Below, piece by piece: positions 16,913-25,493 of a DNA stretch of 41,854 nucleotides; within the stretch, counting starts at the first letter, position 1, and the number at the start of each line of letters is the position of its first letter. The stretch covers positions 1-41,854 of the forward strand of contig QMZE01000004.1 in NCBI GenBank assembly GCA_003663025.1. The letters run 5' to 3'. Origin of the DNA: Archaeoglobales archaeon. GTDB taxonomy: Archaea > Halobacteriota > Archaeoglobi > Archaeoglobales > Archaeoglobaceae. A model generated the notes under the pieces. It was not told the origin of the DNA. It was given only the letters and a program-made list of their open reading frames with translations, and made no database searches. The position numbers were made by a program, and so were the translations under genes.

Positions 16913-17485
16913 CTAAAACGAGAACTTTAATTTAATAGAAAGACTGTAGTCTACAGGAAAATCTATAGGAGATACAACGTCACGAAGAATCAAAACTGGA
17001 TAAGTAGTGTCGTCAGCTTTCGCTCTAGCGACTAAGCCGAATTCTTTTACGATAGTATCAACATTATCGTTTAAGAATAACCTCGAGATATCTAAGGAGA
17101 GAGAACCTGCTTCCTCGTAAACGTCTGATATATTCACAGCAGAACACCAGCAAGAGAATTGACTGCCTAATTTATAGTCGTCCGGTGTCGGCGATACATC
17201 AGAAGTTCCTATTAATATGCCGTAAGATTCATCTTCTTCTGGAGCATCGAGGAAGAAACTACCGTTATATACGCAATAACCAGCATTACACCATTTCGAA
17301 CAATAATATGAAACTCTATGAGTAAAAGTAGAGCCGTCTATTCTCTTTAAAGTAACAGAGTCATCTGTAAGTTGAGAGTAATAAGCCAGGTAATAATTTT
17401 TTAAGAGAGAATTAACTTTACCTCTGATGCATCTTTCTAGTTTCTCATTAGGGTTAAAAAGGCAGATTTCGTATGTTATCTTCAT
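16913..17485 (-). CDS. Fibre/tail-type structural protein, GTSD family (paralogue 2) with Cys-containing inserts
   Basis: YGILIGTSDVSPTPDDYKLGSQFSCWC...VKEFGLVARAKADDTTYPVLILRDVVSPIDFPVDYSLSIKLKFSF; insert YYCSKWCNAGYC. Confidence 0.7.
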   Translation of the reverse strand: MKITYEICLFNPNEKLERCIRGKVNSLLKNYYLAYYSQLTDDSVTLKRIDGSTFTHRVSYYCSKWCNAGYCVYNGSFFLDAPEEDESYGILIGTSDVSPTPDDYKLGSQFSCWCSAVNISDVYEEAGSLSLDISRLFLNDNVDTIVKEFGLVARAKADDTTYPVLILRDVVSPIDFPVDYSLSIKLKFSF

Positions 17486-18452
17486 TCGAGAATACCTCCC
17501 TGAATTGGCAGTTTATGTGAAGAATATCTGCTAAAAAGTCATAAATTTTGTAGAAAGCGTAGCAGTATCTGTCTTTGTGATAGAAGTAGGCTGCACAACC
17601 TCCATAACAATAATTCCAATATTTGCAGTTTCTACAATCTCTCTTTTCTAGAATATAATATCTTTTATAAGTAGGTTTGAATGTGTATAATGTTTCTATA
17701 GGAAGAACTGAGCAGTTTGCTACTTTTCCATTCGGAAGAATTCTCTTGGCGTTTTGAGTGCAATAAGGGTCGCATAAAGTATTGAAGCATTCTGCTTCAT
17801 GACCTAATAGGTTGCTTATGAAGAGATTAATAGGGTCTATGTTTATATTAATAGGAAGCAGTTGCAGTTTTGCTAATTTCTTCCATAATAAATATAGAAT
17901 TGTAGGACTAATGGAATATGATGTCAGTGTTTCGTGGTTTATTTTGAAATGCTTGACTATCTTGCTCATGCTGATAATGAAGTCAAATATATAGTTGTAA
18001 TTTAACTTGTGAGCAACAATCATTATAGTGATAGGAATGTTCTCGCTCGCAAGACTTGATATATTTTCTAAAGTTTTTTCTGTTTCTTCTTTTGTGCATC
18101 TTAGTATGTTTTGTTTTGGAAAGCCGTCTATTGAGACTGCTACTGATGTTTTGTATTTTTTGAATAGTTTTATGTGGTCTTCATTTATTAATAAGCCGTT
18201 TGTGCAGATTGACGATTTTCCGCTTAGTTCGTATGATAAGCGTAAAAAATATTCTATATCTTGTAAAGGTAGGAGAAGAGGCTCGCCGCCATGTAAGACT
18301 ATTTCGTCTTTATATCTGTTGTATAAGAATTTGACTGTGTTTGCTATTGCTTCTTTGTTGTAGTTTAATGTTCCTTCTCCATGTAATATTTTTTGGTAGC
18401 AGTATTTACAGTTTCTGTCGCATTTTAGAGCGCCCTCTAGTATCAGTATCAT
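17454..18452 (-). CDS. Radical SAM/SPASM enzyme (peptide-maturase-like)
   Basis: CDRNCKYC, LHGGEPLLLP, CTNGLLIN, SPASM-like CDPYC...GKVANC...CRNCKYWNYCYGGC...C. Confidence 0.92.
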   Translation of the reverse strand: MILILEGALKCDRNCKYCYQKILHGEGTLNYNKEAIANTVKFLYNRYKDEIVLHGGEPLLLPLQDIEYFLRLSYELSGKSSICTNGLLINEDHIKLFKKYKTSVAVSIDGFPKQNILRCTKEETEKTLENISSLASENIPITIMIVAHKLNYNYIFDFIISMSKIVKHFKINHETLTSYSISPTILYLLWKKLAKLQLLPININIDPINLFISNLLGHEAECFNTLCDPYCTQNAKRILPNGKVANCSVLPIETLYTFKPTYKRYYILEKRDCRNCKYWNYCYGGCAAYFYHKDRYCYAFYKIYDFLADILHINCQFREVFSNEDNIRNLPF

Positions 18453-18534
18453 TTCTGTTCGTGTAGATTAGGTTTCCGTTTTTGTCGTAGACTCTTATTT
18501 CTAGTTCTGCTTTTAGGTTTAATTCTTCTGACAT
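18406..18534 (-). CDS. Short N-terminal fragment-like ORF resembling the start of the 18534..18980 product (42 aa)
   Basis: MSEELNLKAELEIRVYDKNGNLIYTNRNDTDTRGRSKMRQKL*; compare KIELIGICTIIIRDKNGKILSIERKKN. Confidence 0.5.
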   Translation of the reverse strand: MSEELNLKAELEIRVYDKNGNLIYTNRNDTDTRGRSKMRQKL

Positions 18535-18980
18535 TATGCGACACCTATTGTCCAAACTACTTCTAAGTATTGTCCTGCTGTCATAGATTTTCCTGCGAAG
18601 ACTTGTCTGCAGAGCATTACTGGCGATGTTGCTTTTGCTCCTGAAAATACTCCGCTTTCTGTTATTGTTACGTCTTCACTGAAGCTAAATGTTGCTCCGA
18701 AGACTACCGATGATGGACTGCTGAATGATACCGATGCTTCTTTTTCTGCGTAATAGGATTGTAACGCTGTGTCTGATGATGTCGGAGAGGCTGTGCCTGT
18801 TCCTATTTGTATGTATGAGAAATAGGAGGTTTCTAAGCCTCCCAACAGTTTTGCTACGTGTGCTTTTCCTGCGTTTGTTATTACATTCTTTTTTCTTTCA
18901 ATTGAGAGGATTTTGCCGTTTTTGTCTCTTATGATGATTGTGCATATTCCTATTAGCTCTATTTTTTCTTTCATTTCCAA
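18534..18980 (-). CDS. Phage-tail-fibre-type structural protein (IGTGTxxPTxxDTxL family)
   Basis: YIQIGTGTASPTSSDTALQ...TITESGVFSGAKATSPVMLCRQVFAGKSMTAGQYLEVVWTIGVA. Confidence 0.75.
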   Translation of the reverse strand: MEMKEKIELIGICTIIIRDKNGKILSIERKKNVITNAGKAHVAKLLGGLETSYFSYIQIGTGTASPTSSDTALQSYYAEKEASVSFSSPSSVVFGATFSFSEDVTITESGVFSGAKATSPVMLCRQVFAGKSMTAGQYLEVVWTIGVA

Positions 18981-19489
18981 ACTCCTATTATTACTACCTC
19001 GTAGGGTATCAAATCTGATGGTTTATCGCCTGGATTCGGATAAGGAACGTCGTTGTTGTTGTCTATATATAGTTCGATTGATTTGCGAACTTTTATTGGT
19101 TGCGGAAACTTGAAGGGTTGCATAATGCTTCCTATTGCTGCTGGTCCGCTTATTGTTTCCATGTATCTGCCGTCTATGTAGAAGTAGTAGAAACTGTTGT
19201 CGTGTTGGTCTGTTCCTACTGCGCAGAGAAGGAAGGTTCTGTTTTTGTTTTGTGGCTGTTGCCAGCCTAATAATTTGTATTTCTTTGCGTGCGCTGGAAC
19301 TGGGTTGTCCATAGTCGATGCGACTCTTTCGTAAACAAAATCTGAAGGTTCTATGCCTCCTAGTGATATGCCTTCTGTCTGTAACACTGTTGCTATTGTG
19401 TATAAGTAGTCTCTAATGTCTAGTAGGATGTCTCTGACAGTTGTTTCCGATTTTGCTAATTCAGTGCTGAGTTGTTGAAAGCTCAACAT
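18971..19489 (-). CDS. Virion-associated beta-rich protein
   Basis: 172-aa ORF within the structural block. Confidence 0.6.
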   Translation of the reverse strand: MLSFQQLSTELAKSETTVRDILLDIRDYLYTIATVLQTEGISLGGIEPSDFVYERVASTMDNPVPAHAKKYKLLGWQQPQNKNRTFLLCAVGTDQHDNSFYYFYIDGRYMETISGPAAIGSIMQPFKFPQPIKVRKSIELYIDNNNDVPYPNPGDKPSDLIPYEVVIIGVWK

Positions 19490-19562
19490 AGTTATAGTAG
19501 AGGAAGATTATTATTACTATCAACAATACAATTATAACCGCTAGTTCTGCTTCTACAATCAT
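19461..19562 (-). CDS. Small single-TM protein (33 aa)
   Basis: MIVEAELAVIIVLLIVIIIFLYYNYVELSTTQH*. Confidence 0.5.
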   Translation of the reverse strand: MIVEAELAVIIVLLIVIIIFLYYNYVELSTTQH

Positions 19563-19960
19563 GGCGAGATTACTGGATAGCCTAATATTGCGTATGCTAC
19601 TTTTCTAACTGCGTTAGCGCTGTCTGTATTTACTAGCTTGACTGATAGTTGAGCGTTTTTGTCCAATATAGGATAGTCTGTGTCTTTCTTTGTTGGTATG
19701 TATTTGTCGTTATAACGAGTTCCTCTAAGTGAGTATGGAAAGCCTTTCAATAGTGTTACTTCGCCCGCTCTGTTTAGTAAGGAGAAGTCTATGATTAGTA
19801 AATGCTTGTTTACTATTTCGTCTGCGTGAATTATCATTCCATCAATCGCAAATGCATATTTGTCGCCGTCTATGGCTGATTCTGTTGTCGGTTTGTCTCC
19901 TGAAGGTTCGATTTCGTCGTATGTTCTAATCAGTATATAGCGGAGTGTTCCGAGCTTCAT
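19559..19960 (-). CDS. Virion-associated beta-rich protein
   Basis: 133-aa ORF; ATGA junction with 19461..19562. Confidence 0.6.
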   Translation of the reverse strand: MKLGTLRYILIRTYDEIEPSGDKPTTESAIDGDKYAFAIDGMIIHADEIVNKHLLIIDFSLLNRAGEVTLLKGFPYSLRGTRYNDKYIPTKKDTDYPILDKNAQLSVKLVNTDSANAVRKVAYAILGYPVISP

Positions 19961-19962
19961 TT

Positions 19963-19985
19963 CCGATAAAAAAGAAAAAATAAAA
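19963..19985 (-). terminator. Archaeal-type oligo-T terminator after the 463-aa structural gene
   Basis: Minus strand downstream of the stop reads TAAACTTTTTATTTTTTCTTTTTTATC. Confidence 0.5.
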
Positions 19986-19988
19986 AGT

Positions 19989-21380
19989 TTATAACCACTT
20001 CTCTGCCGATACCTTTGCGTTTATGTATGCTTGCCTTGTTTCTGGAGGCATCTTCACTAGGTAGATTGACTTCGTGTATAATGTGAATTTGCCTGCTTGT
20101 GTTGGTGTTACGCCTGATTTGTTGACGAAGATGAATGCTAATTTGTGCGGATATTCTATGCGGCGGTATCTCTCTGGTAAGATTCTTAGAGAGAATGTTG
20201 TAGCGCCGCCATATCTGCGAGATGCGTAGTATCCAAACGTGTATTTTTCTGTGTCGTGACCTGTTTTGACGAAGACCTGTCCTGTTGCAACAGAGACTAG
20301 AACGACATCGTTGTTCGGTGCTATCACATCAACTGGTGCAATTGGCTGTTCTCTCAAGGCGTATGCTGCTGTGTAGATTGCTGCGTGGTCTGCTGTTTTG
20401 TATGAGTTCTTGAGCACGTCTAAGGTTATTGTTGTTGTGTCTGTCCCTGAGTCGTAATCTATATTGACGACTTTCGCTATTTCTGCGTTGTTGTCGTCTG
20501 CTATCATCACTTCTGTTCCGACCGAGTAGATATCGCTAACGTCTCCTGAAACTGTTACTGAAACCGCTGAGCCTGCGTTGGCGTCTGCTGTTAATGCGTT
20601 TTTAACGAAGTTTGTTGTTTTGATAAGCACCTCTTCTTCTATGTATTTAGTGCGACCATCGCTGGGAGGAAGTATCATGTGGTCTAGTCTAGGCATAACC
20701 TTCAAATCTGTCTGGTCCCAGAAAACTCTGAATTCTACATCCTTTTCGGAAATTTCTGGATGGTTCCAGAGAACTTCTATTGGTTCGTTTAAAATGTAGG
20801 TTGTTTCTGTTGTCGGAACTATTGTTGCCTTCGGGTCATTCACGTTCCACTCTTCAAATTTTGGTGCGACGACGTCTTCTGTGCGAAGAACGTAATTGAT
20901 GTTTGGCTTGAATTCTGTTACTTCTACGTTTCTGTAGTAGAGCGGAACTACTCGCTCGTAGGAAAGTTTGCCTTTCAGTGCAATTAAATAGAGGTTTATC
21001 GGATGACTGCCTTCTAGGACGTTTCTGTAGAGTGTGCCTCTAAGGTAGATTCGCTTGTCTGGGTCTAAGCCTCTGATTTCTATGTAAGTTTGTAGAGGTA
21101 TTGGAAGTTCAAAGCCTGTGTTTATCCAGCGACCATTCTGCATCAGAGAAAATCGCATTTTATTGCGATTGTATTCTGTGTGATAGTATGGAGCGATTAA
21201 ATTGTCAATTCTTATGTATTCCTGGTCTTTAACGCCGAAGACTATTGTTGTTGGACTGTCTGTTCCGATTTCTCTGACTAGTGCGCAAGTTTTCTGCCAG
21301 TCTTCGAGCCTGAATTTGCCGTCTTCCAGGTCTGAGCCTTTTATTACGAGTTCCCAATTATCAAGCTTTTCTATTGCCAT
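19989..21380 (-). CDS. Candidate major structural/capsid protein
   Basis: 463-aa mixed beta protein with insertion-like module LTADANAGSAVSVTVSGDVSDIYSVGTEVMIADDNNAEIAKVVNIDYDSGTDTTTITLDVLKNSYKTADHAAIY; own promoter-to-terminator unit. Assignment is by context. Confidence 0.45.
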   Translation of the reverse strand: MAIEKLDNWELVIKGSDLEDGKFRLEDWQKTCALVREIGTDSPTTIVFGVKDQEYIRIDNLIAPYYHTEYNRNKMRFSLMQNGRWINTGFELPIPLQTYIEIRGLDPDKRIYLRGTLYRNVLEGSHPINLYLIALKGKLSYERVVPLYYRNVEVTEFKPNINYVLRTEDVVAPKFEEWNVNDPKATIVPTTETTYILNEPIEVLWNHPEISEKDVEFRVFWDQTDLKVMPRLDHMILPPSDGRTKYIEEEVLIKTTNFVKNALTADANAGSAVSVTVSGDVSDIYSVGTEVMIADDNNAEIAKVVNIDYDSGTDTTTITLDVLKNSYKTADHAAIYTAAYALREQPIAPVDVIAPNNDVVLVSVATGQVFVKTGHDTEKYTFGYYASRRYGGATTFSLRILPERYRRIEYPHKLAFIFVNKSGVTPTQAGKFTLYTKSIYLVKMPPETRQAYINAKVSAEKWL

Positions 21381-21381
21381 T

Positions 21382-21534
21382 TCAGATTTCCACCTCTGAG
21401 AAGACTAGCTCCTCAGGACGGATTTCTTCTGTTTTAGGAGGACTTGGCTTCGGTGCTGTTGTTTCTCTTGTTACTTTTACTCTTTCTCTCCTCTTCTTTA
21501 TCTGAATTGCTCTTACTGATTGGCGAATGTGCAT
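21382..21534 (-). CDS. Small basic/proline-containing protein (50 aa)
   Basis: MHIRQSVRAIQIKKRRERVKVTRETTAPKPSPPKTEEIRPEELVFSEVEI*. Confidence 0.55.
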   Translation of the reverse strand: MHIRQSVRAIQIKKRRERVKVTRETTAPKPSPPKTEEIRPEELVFSEVEI

Positions 21535-21544
21535 CTCTATCACC

Positions 21545-21907
21545 CTAGGCTGCTGTCCAAATACCTATCGCTGCGCCGACCATTTCAATTAGGTTGAGGA
21601 CTTCGTAGAAGAATGCTCCGCCCATGAAGTTGCCGAAAAAGTCTAAGACGTCGGATTCGTATGTGTATCTCGTTGTTCTAAGAACTCCGAAAATCAGCGG
21701 AGGTGCTATCAATCCTGCTGTAGTGTAAAGTTCCGCTGTCATGTATTCCTGCTCTGTTGGAGCTTCGCCCTCTTTAATCTTGTTTACGATAACTCCTGAA
21801 ATATAGCCGTGTAGGAAGACCCAGACGACACCTCCTATGACCATGCTTGCTATCCCTGTCCACCCTAAACTCTCGAAGAAACCACCCATTAAGCCGACTA
21901 CTGGCAT
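21545..21907 (-). CDS. Hydrophobic multi-TM virion-type membrane protein
   Basis: IASMVIGGVVWVFLHGYISGVIV, TAGLIAPPLIFGVL, VLNLIEMVGAAIGIW; strong SD. Confidence 0.6.
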   Translation of the reverse strand: MPVVGLMGGFFESLGWTGIASMVIGGVVWVFLHGYISGVIVNKIKEGEAPTEQEYMTAELYTTAGLIAPPLIFGVLRTTRYTYESDVLDFFGNFMGGAFFYEVLNLIEMVGAAIGIWTAA

Positions 21908-21922
21908 TTTACATCACCTCTC

Positions 21923-22525
21923 CTATAGAACAGCGATTACTTCTGGCGGTAGCCAAACTCTTAGCTCTTCTGGCGAGAGAACCCTGCGCAAGTCGCTTAT
22001 AAAGCCTTTATTGATTGCCTCTTGAATTACCTGGTCTCTCGTGTCTCCCTCTAAGATTTTCTTCCACGCATCTCTATCCTTTCCTTTCTGTGCCACTACG
22101 AAAGCCACTTTAGGCATTAAGACTGGAACACCATGATACCTCGCGAAGACATAACCTGTTGCGCCTCGCAAGTCAGGAACCCAAGTATCCACGAAATTCT
22201 TTAACCTCTTCTCTAGATTTGCTGCTCCCGCCTTAAAACCTGCGTCCTCTAACGCTTTCTTAGCTGCGTCTATTCTACTGTATGCAAGGTCTTTCTTCTC
22301 TGTATCCGATGCCTCCTCTCTCCATGTTCTCGTCGAATACTTCTCCCTATCAAACGTCTCACCGAGAGTTGAGTGCTTGTGCGGCGCTGCTCTACCAACG
22401 AGATAAGCACCGACGTTCCTACCGTGTGGCTTCTTGAAAACCCTGAGGTCTTTGCTCTTCGCTATCGCGATGACTTCTTTTACTCTACCAGGAGGAACCC
22501 TATTGATTTCGGGCGCTTTTGCCAT
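21923..22525 (-). CDS. Basic virion/nucleoprotein candidate
   Basis: 200-aa basic helical ORF heading the putative structural operon. Confidence 0.6.
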   Translation of the reverse strand: MAKAPEINRVPPGRVKEVIAIAKSKDLRVFKKPHGRNVGAYLVGRAAPHKHSTLGETFDREKYSTRTWREEASDTEKKDLAYSRIDAAKKALEDAGFKAGAANLEKRLKNFVDTWVPDLRGATGYVFARYHGVPVLMPKVAFVVAQKGKDRDAWKKILEGDTRDQVIQEAINKGFISDLRRVLSPEELRVWLPPEVIAVL

Positions 22526-22571
22526 TTTTTATCCCTCCCTTATTCCATTCCAATTTTATTTTTTTCACCCC

Positions 22572-22585
22572 TATTTAAATAATTT
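22572..22585. promoter_or_regulatory. TATTTAAATAATTT element (copy 3), upstream of 21923..22525
   Basis: About 46 bp upstream of a start codon with SD GGGAGGGAT. Confidence 0.5.
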
Positions 22586-22589
22586 TCCC

Positions 22590-22988
22590 TTATCTATGGC
22601 AGTATGCGAAGAATCTAGGTATGTATTCCTTGTCTTTGCGCTCAAAAATTACTTCTGTATCTATGAAGTAGTTATTGCGGAAGAGTATGGCTGCTACTGC
22701 TAGTAATTTTCCGCCGTCCATTCCTCTTGACTCTAGTAAGAGGCTGTTATGTTGTAGTGCTATATAGACGTATGTTGATACTGGTTTTTTGCCTACTATT
22801 ATTCTAGGTAAAACAATTTTTATTCCGCAGTCGCAACTGTATGTTGCTGTTCTATCCTGTAAGATTAGGGTATATCTACGATTGCATCTTATACACCTCA
22901 AATTGCTTTTAAGCACCAGATATGAAACCATAAGCCTTGATAGAAGGCTGCATCCTCGGAAGAAATAACTTTTCCGCAATAAACACAA
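22590..22988 (-). CDS. Zinc-ribbon protein (true start probably near 22931)
   Basis: CIRCNRRYTLILQDRTATYSCDCG. Confidence 0.6.
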   Translation of the reverse strand: MCLLRKSYFFRGCSLLSRLMVSYLVLKSNLRCIRCNRRYTLILQDRTATYSCDCGIKIVLPRIIVGKKPVSTYVYIALQHNSLLLESRGMDGGKLLAVAAILFRNNYFIDTEVIFERKDKEYIPRFFAYCHR

Positions 22989-23131
22989 CGATAATGTCTT
23001 TCTGGCAGAACTGCTAGGAGTGCTTGTCTTATGTCATCTCTAGGAAGATTTTTGATTGCCATTTGTTCAAAGATTAGCAAGAGTGATTTGTATTGTTTAT
23101 TTTTTAAATAGACCTTTGCGTATTGCCTCAT
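22898..23131 (-). CDS. Zinc-finger protein
   Basis: CVYCGKVISSEDAAFYQGLWFHIWC. Confidence 0.6.
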   Translation of the reverse strand: MRQYAKVYLKNKQYKSLLLIFEQMAIKNLPRDDIRQALLAVLPERHYRCVYCGKVISSEDAAFYQGLWFHIWCLKAI

Positions 23132-23471
23132 TTTCTCTTGCTGTTACTCCTAGTAGAGTGCCTACTGCTAATTCTACTATACCTTCGCCTGCTCTTCTCA
23201 TTCTCTTTCTCGCTGCTTCTGGATTTCTTTCACAGATTGCGTTTACTAAGTCTCCGAGTGTTTCGCCAAAAATGATGCCTGACGTGAATTTCAATTTTCG
23301 CCATTTTTGGTTGTCTGATTCGTAGAGGCTGTCTAGCGAGGCTACTAATTCTTCTGCTGTTCTGACTGCTGCGTCCGCTTCCATCAATTCCGATTCTGTG
23401 TCTATTTCTTCTATATCTCTCTTCTCCTCCTTCTCTTCAACCTTCTTCTTCCTCTTCAAGAGAGCTCTCAT
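23097..23471 (-). CDS. Hypothetical helical protein
   Basis: 124-aa charged ORF, overlaps both neighbours. Confidence 0.6.
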   Translation of the reverse strand: MRALLKRKKKVEEKEEKRDIEEIDTESELMEADAAVRTAEELVASLDSLYESDNQKWRKLKFTSGIIFGETLGDLVNAICERNPEAARKRMRRAGEGIVELAVGTLLGVTARENEAIRKGLFKK

Positions 23472-23898
23472 TTCTTATCACCTCCTTTATTCTCTCTTTG
23501 CACGGAATTGAGATAACTACTTTGTTCTTCTCTACTATCATCACTATGTCTCTTATTATTGCTTTGATGTCTGCACCTGGTATCCAAGATACGAAGGTTA
23601 GAATTTCTTGGACGTCTGATTTTATTATTTCTTTGTTCTTCGGATTACTTATTACTATCTTTGCTCTGTTTTCTTCTTCTAAGTCTAAGAGTATGTCTTC
23701 GCAGTTATATCTTTTGATTAGTTGTTGTTTCATGTTTTGGAGTTTTTGTTTTCCTTCTTCTGTCTTTGCTTCTTTTATTAGTTCTCTGAGAGTCTCTTCT
23801 GGATTTTTCATGGCTTTCGCTAGAACTCCGCTCGCCCTCAGTGCTAATAAGACCAAATTAAATCTCTTTTTTAGGTTATTTTCTCGCATATTATCCAC
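23437..23898 (-). CDS. Hypothetical helical protein
   Basis: 153-aa ORF. Confidence 0.6.
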   Translation of the reverse strand: MDNMRENNLKKRFNLVLLALRASGVLAKAMKNPEETLRELIKEAKTEEGKQKLQNMKQQLIKRYNCEDILLDLEEENRAKIVISNPKNKEIIKSDVQEILTFVSWIPGADIKAIIRDIVMIVEKNKVVISIPCKERIKEVIRNESSLEEEEEG

Positions 23899-24197
23899 CT
23901 CCGCAGTGTTGTGTCGTAGCGTGATTTTTTGTCGTTAATCTCAAAAGGAGATTCTCTATGGAAGATTATCATGCTGTTGCAGATTATTGCGTAGCAGTAT
24001 AAGTAAGGTGGTCTTGGTAGAGGAAAGAAATAGTTTGAGTGGTAGAAAAAGAGCATGTCTGCGAATTCTCTGTATCTGTATGATAACGCTCTTTTTGCGC
24101 AGGTTAGGATGTCTCTGCAGATATATAGTCTATCTTTGAATGCGAAGCCTCTAGAATATTTCAGCATAGCTTTTAATACTTCTTGTCTTATTTCCAT
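23871..24197 (-). CDS. Hypothetical protein
   Basis: 108-aa ORF overlapping neighbours. Confidence 0.5.
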   Translation of the reverse strand: MEIRQEVLKAMLKYSRGFAFKDRLYICRDILTCAKRALSYRYREFADMLFFYHSNYFFPLPRPPYLYCYAIICNSMIIFHRESPFEINDKKSRYDTTLRRWIICEKIT

Positions 24198-24310
24198 AGT
24201 TCCTCCTCCCTCAATATATAGATTTCGTGAGGAAATACCTCATTTGCGAATTGCATAGCTTGCTCATTCCAGCCTTCTGGGAAGAGTTCTTCTGGTAAGA
24301 GTAGTCTCAT
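24188..24310 (-). CDS. Hypothetical protein (40 aa; start re-chosen inside ORF 24188..24424)
   Basis: MRLLLPEELFPEGWNEQAMQFANEVFPHEIYILREEELWK removes the 103-nt overlap with 24322..24582. Confidence 0.5.
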   Translation of the reverse strand: MRLLLPEELFPEGWNEQAMQFANEVFPHEIYILREEELWK

Positions 24311-24321
24311 TTCTTTGTTGT

Positions 24322-24582
24322 TTATTTTAATTCGCCGTAGGTTATGAAGAGTCCTTTGCAGTAGAAGGCTACTTCGTCTAAGAGTTTCTTGGCTGCTTTG
24401 ACGAATTTTATTACTGCCCAGCAAGGTTCGATATCTTTGAAGAATAGTATTTGTTTTGTTGGTGTGTATCTACTAAGGCAGTCTCGCATTCTTATATCTA
24501 ACGGGCAGTAGCAGACTGTTTCGTCGCAGATTATGCCTTCCTTGCCTTTTATTGCTTCAAGGTGTTGTTTCGAGAGTTTCAA
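24322..24582 (-). CDS. Hypothetical protein
   Basis: 86-aa ORF. Confidence 0.55.
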   Translation of the reverse strand: MKLSKQHLEAIKGKEGIICDETVCYCPLDIRMRDCLSRYTPTKQILFFKDIEPCWAVIKFVKAAKKLLDEVAFYCKGLFITYGELK

Positions 24583-24739
24583 TTTTTATGAGCTCACCTC
24601 TCTTTGCGATTAGAGGAGGAAAGCCATGAGGCATTATTAGCTTGTTTCGCATATAAGGAGGTATGTTTTTTTCCTCGCCGCTCCATATTACTTTCCATTC
24701 TCCTGTTTCCTCATCAACTTCTATAACATCCACTATCAT
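24557..24739 (-). CDS. Hypothetical protein
   Basis: 60-aa ORF. Confidence 0.5.
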   Translation of the reverse strand: MIVDVIEVDEETGEWKVIWSGEEKNIPPYMRNKLIMPHGFPPLIAKRGELIKIETLETTP

Positions 24740-25470
24740 TCTTCCAAATCAAATGTTATTATTTCTGGCTCTTCTCCCTCAACTTCCGCAGTTTTCTCAG
24801 GTTCTGGTTGTGGTTGAGGTTCTGGTTTAGGTTCCTCTCTAGTTTCTTCTCTGGGTTTTTCTCTAGTTTCTTCTCTACTCTCTTCTTTCTTCTTTGTTTT
24901 GACTTTTATCTTTGATTCGCCAGCCATGTGTGCTAGGAAGGTTCCTAAGCCCTGCAAACATGCTGAAATTCCTTTTAAAGTTCCTACGACTGAATCTGCT
25001 ATTTCGTCTTCTCTTTTTCGTAAGCCTTTGTATGCTCCTTCTGCTATGCCTTTCATTATGCCTTCTATCGGACTTTTAAGGTCTGTGCCTATTGGGTCTT
25101 CTCCGAACATGTTTTCAAATTCTGCTTTTAGTTTTTTGAGTTTATTAGTTTCTGCTTTGACTTTTTCTATTTGACTCCTTATCCGCTGTGTTATTTCTTC
25201 TCTCGCTAGTTCTTTCGGTATTTCTTCGGGTTCTCTTATCTTCTTTTTCTCTCTTCTCCTATGCGTCATTATTATTTTCTGGTCGTCGCCTTTCTGTTCT
25301 ACTAACGCAAATCTTGTTCCGTCGTAGTCTTCTATGATTGACTTGAATTCGTCTCTGCTTGGTTTGTAATGAAGTTCTGCTATGCATTCGGCTGGATTAG
25401 TGTCTGTGCATATTATTAGCCATACTCTCTTCGCAAATACATTCCGCAGTTTGGATATTATCCCCCGCAT
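24736..25470 (-). CDS. Hypothetical protein with disordered Glu/Pro/Arg-rich acidic tail
   Basis: KKKEESREETREKPREETREEPKPEPQPQPEPEKTAEVEGEEPEIITFDLEE. Confidence 0.7.
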   Translation of the reverse strand: MRGIISKLRNVFAKRVWLIICTDTNPAECIAELHYKPSRDEFKSIIEDYDGTRFALVEQKGDDQKIIMTHRRREKKKIREPEEIPKELAREEITQRIRSQIEKVKAETNKLKKLKAEFENMFGEDPIGTDLKSPIEGIMKGIAEGAYKGLRKREDEIADSVVGTLKGISACLQGLGTFLAHMAGESKIKVKTKKKEESREETREKPREETREEPKPEPQPQPEPEKTAEVEGEEPEIITFDLEE

Positions 25471-25493
25471 ATTTATTTTTCATTATATTTAAT

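Noticed and set aside
16401-18980. Diversity-generating retroelement acting on the fibre paralogues
   Set aside because: No reverse transcriptase and no template/variable repeat pair recognised.
21923-22525. Rod-shaped-virus (Adnaviria) major capsid protein
   Set aside because: Size and basicity are suggestive, but there is no second paralogue and no recognised motif; left as a basic virion candidate.
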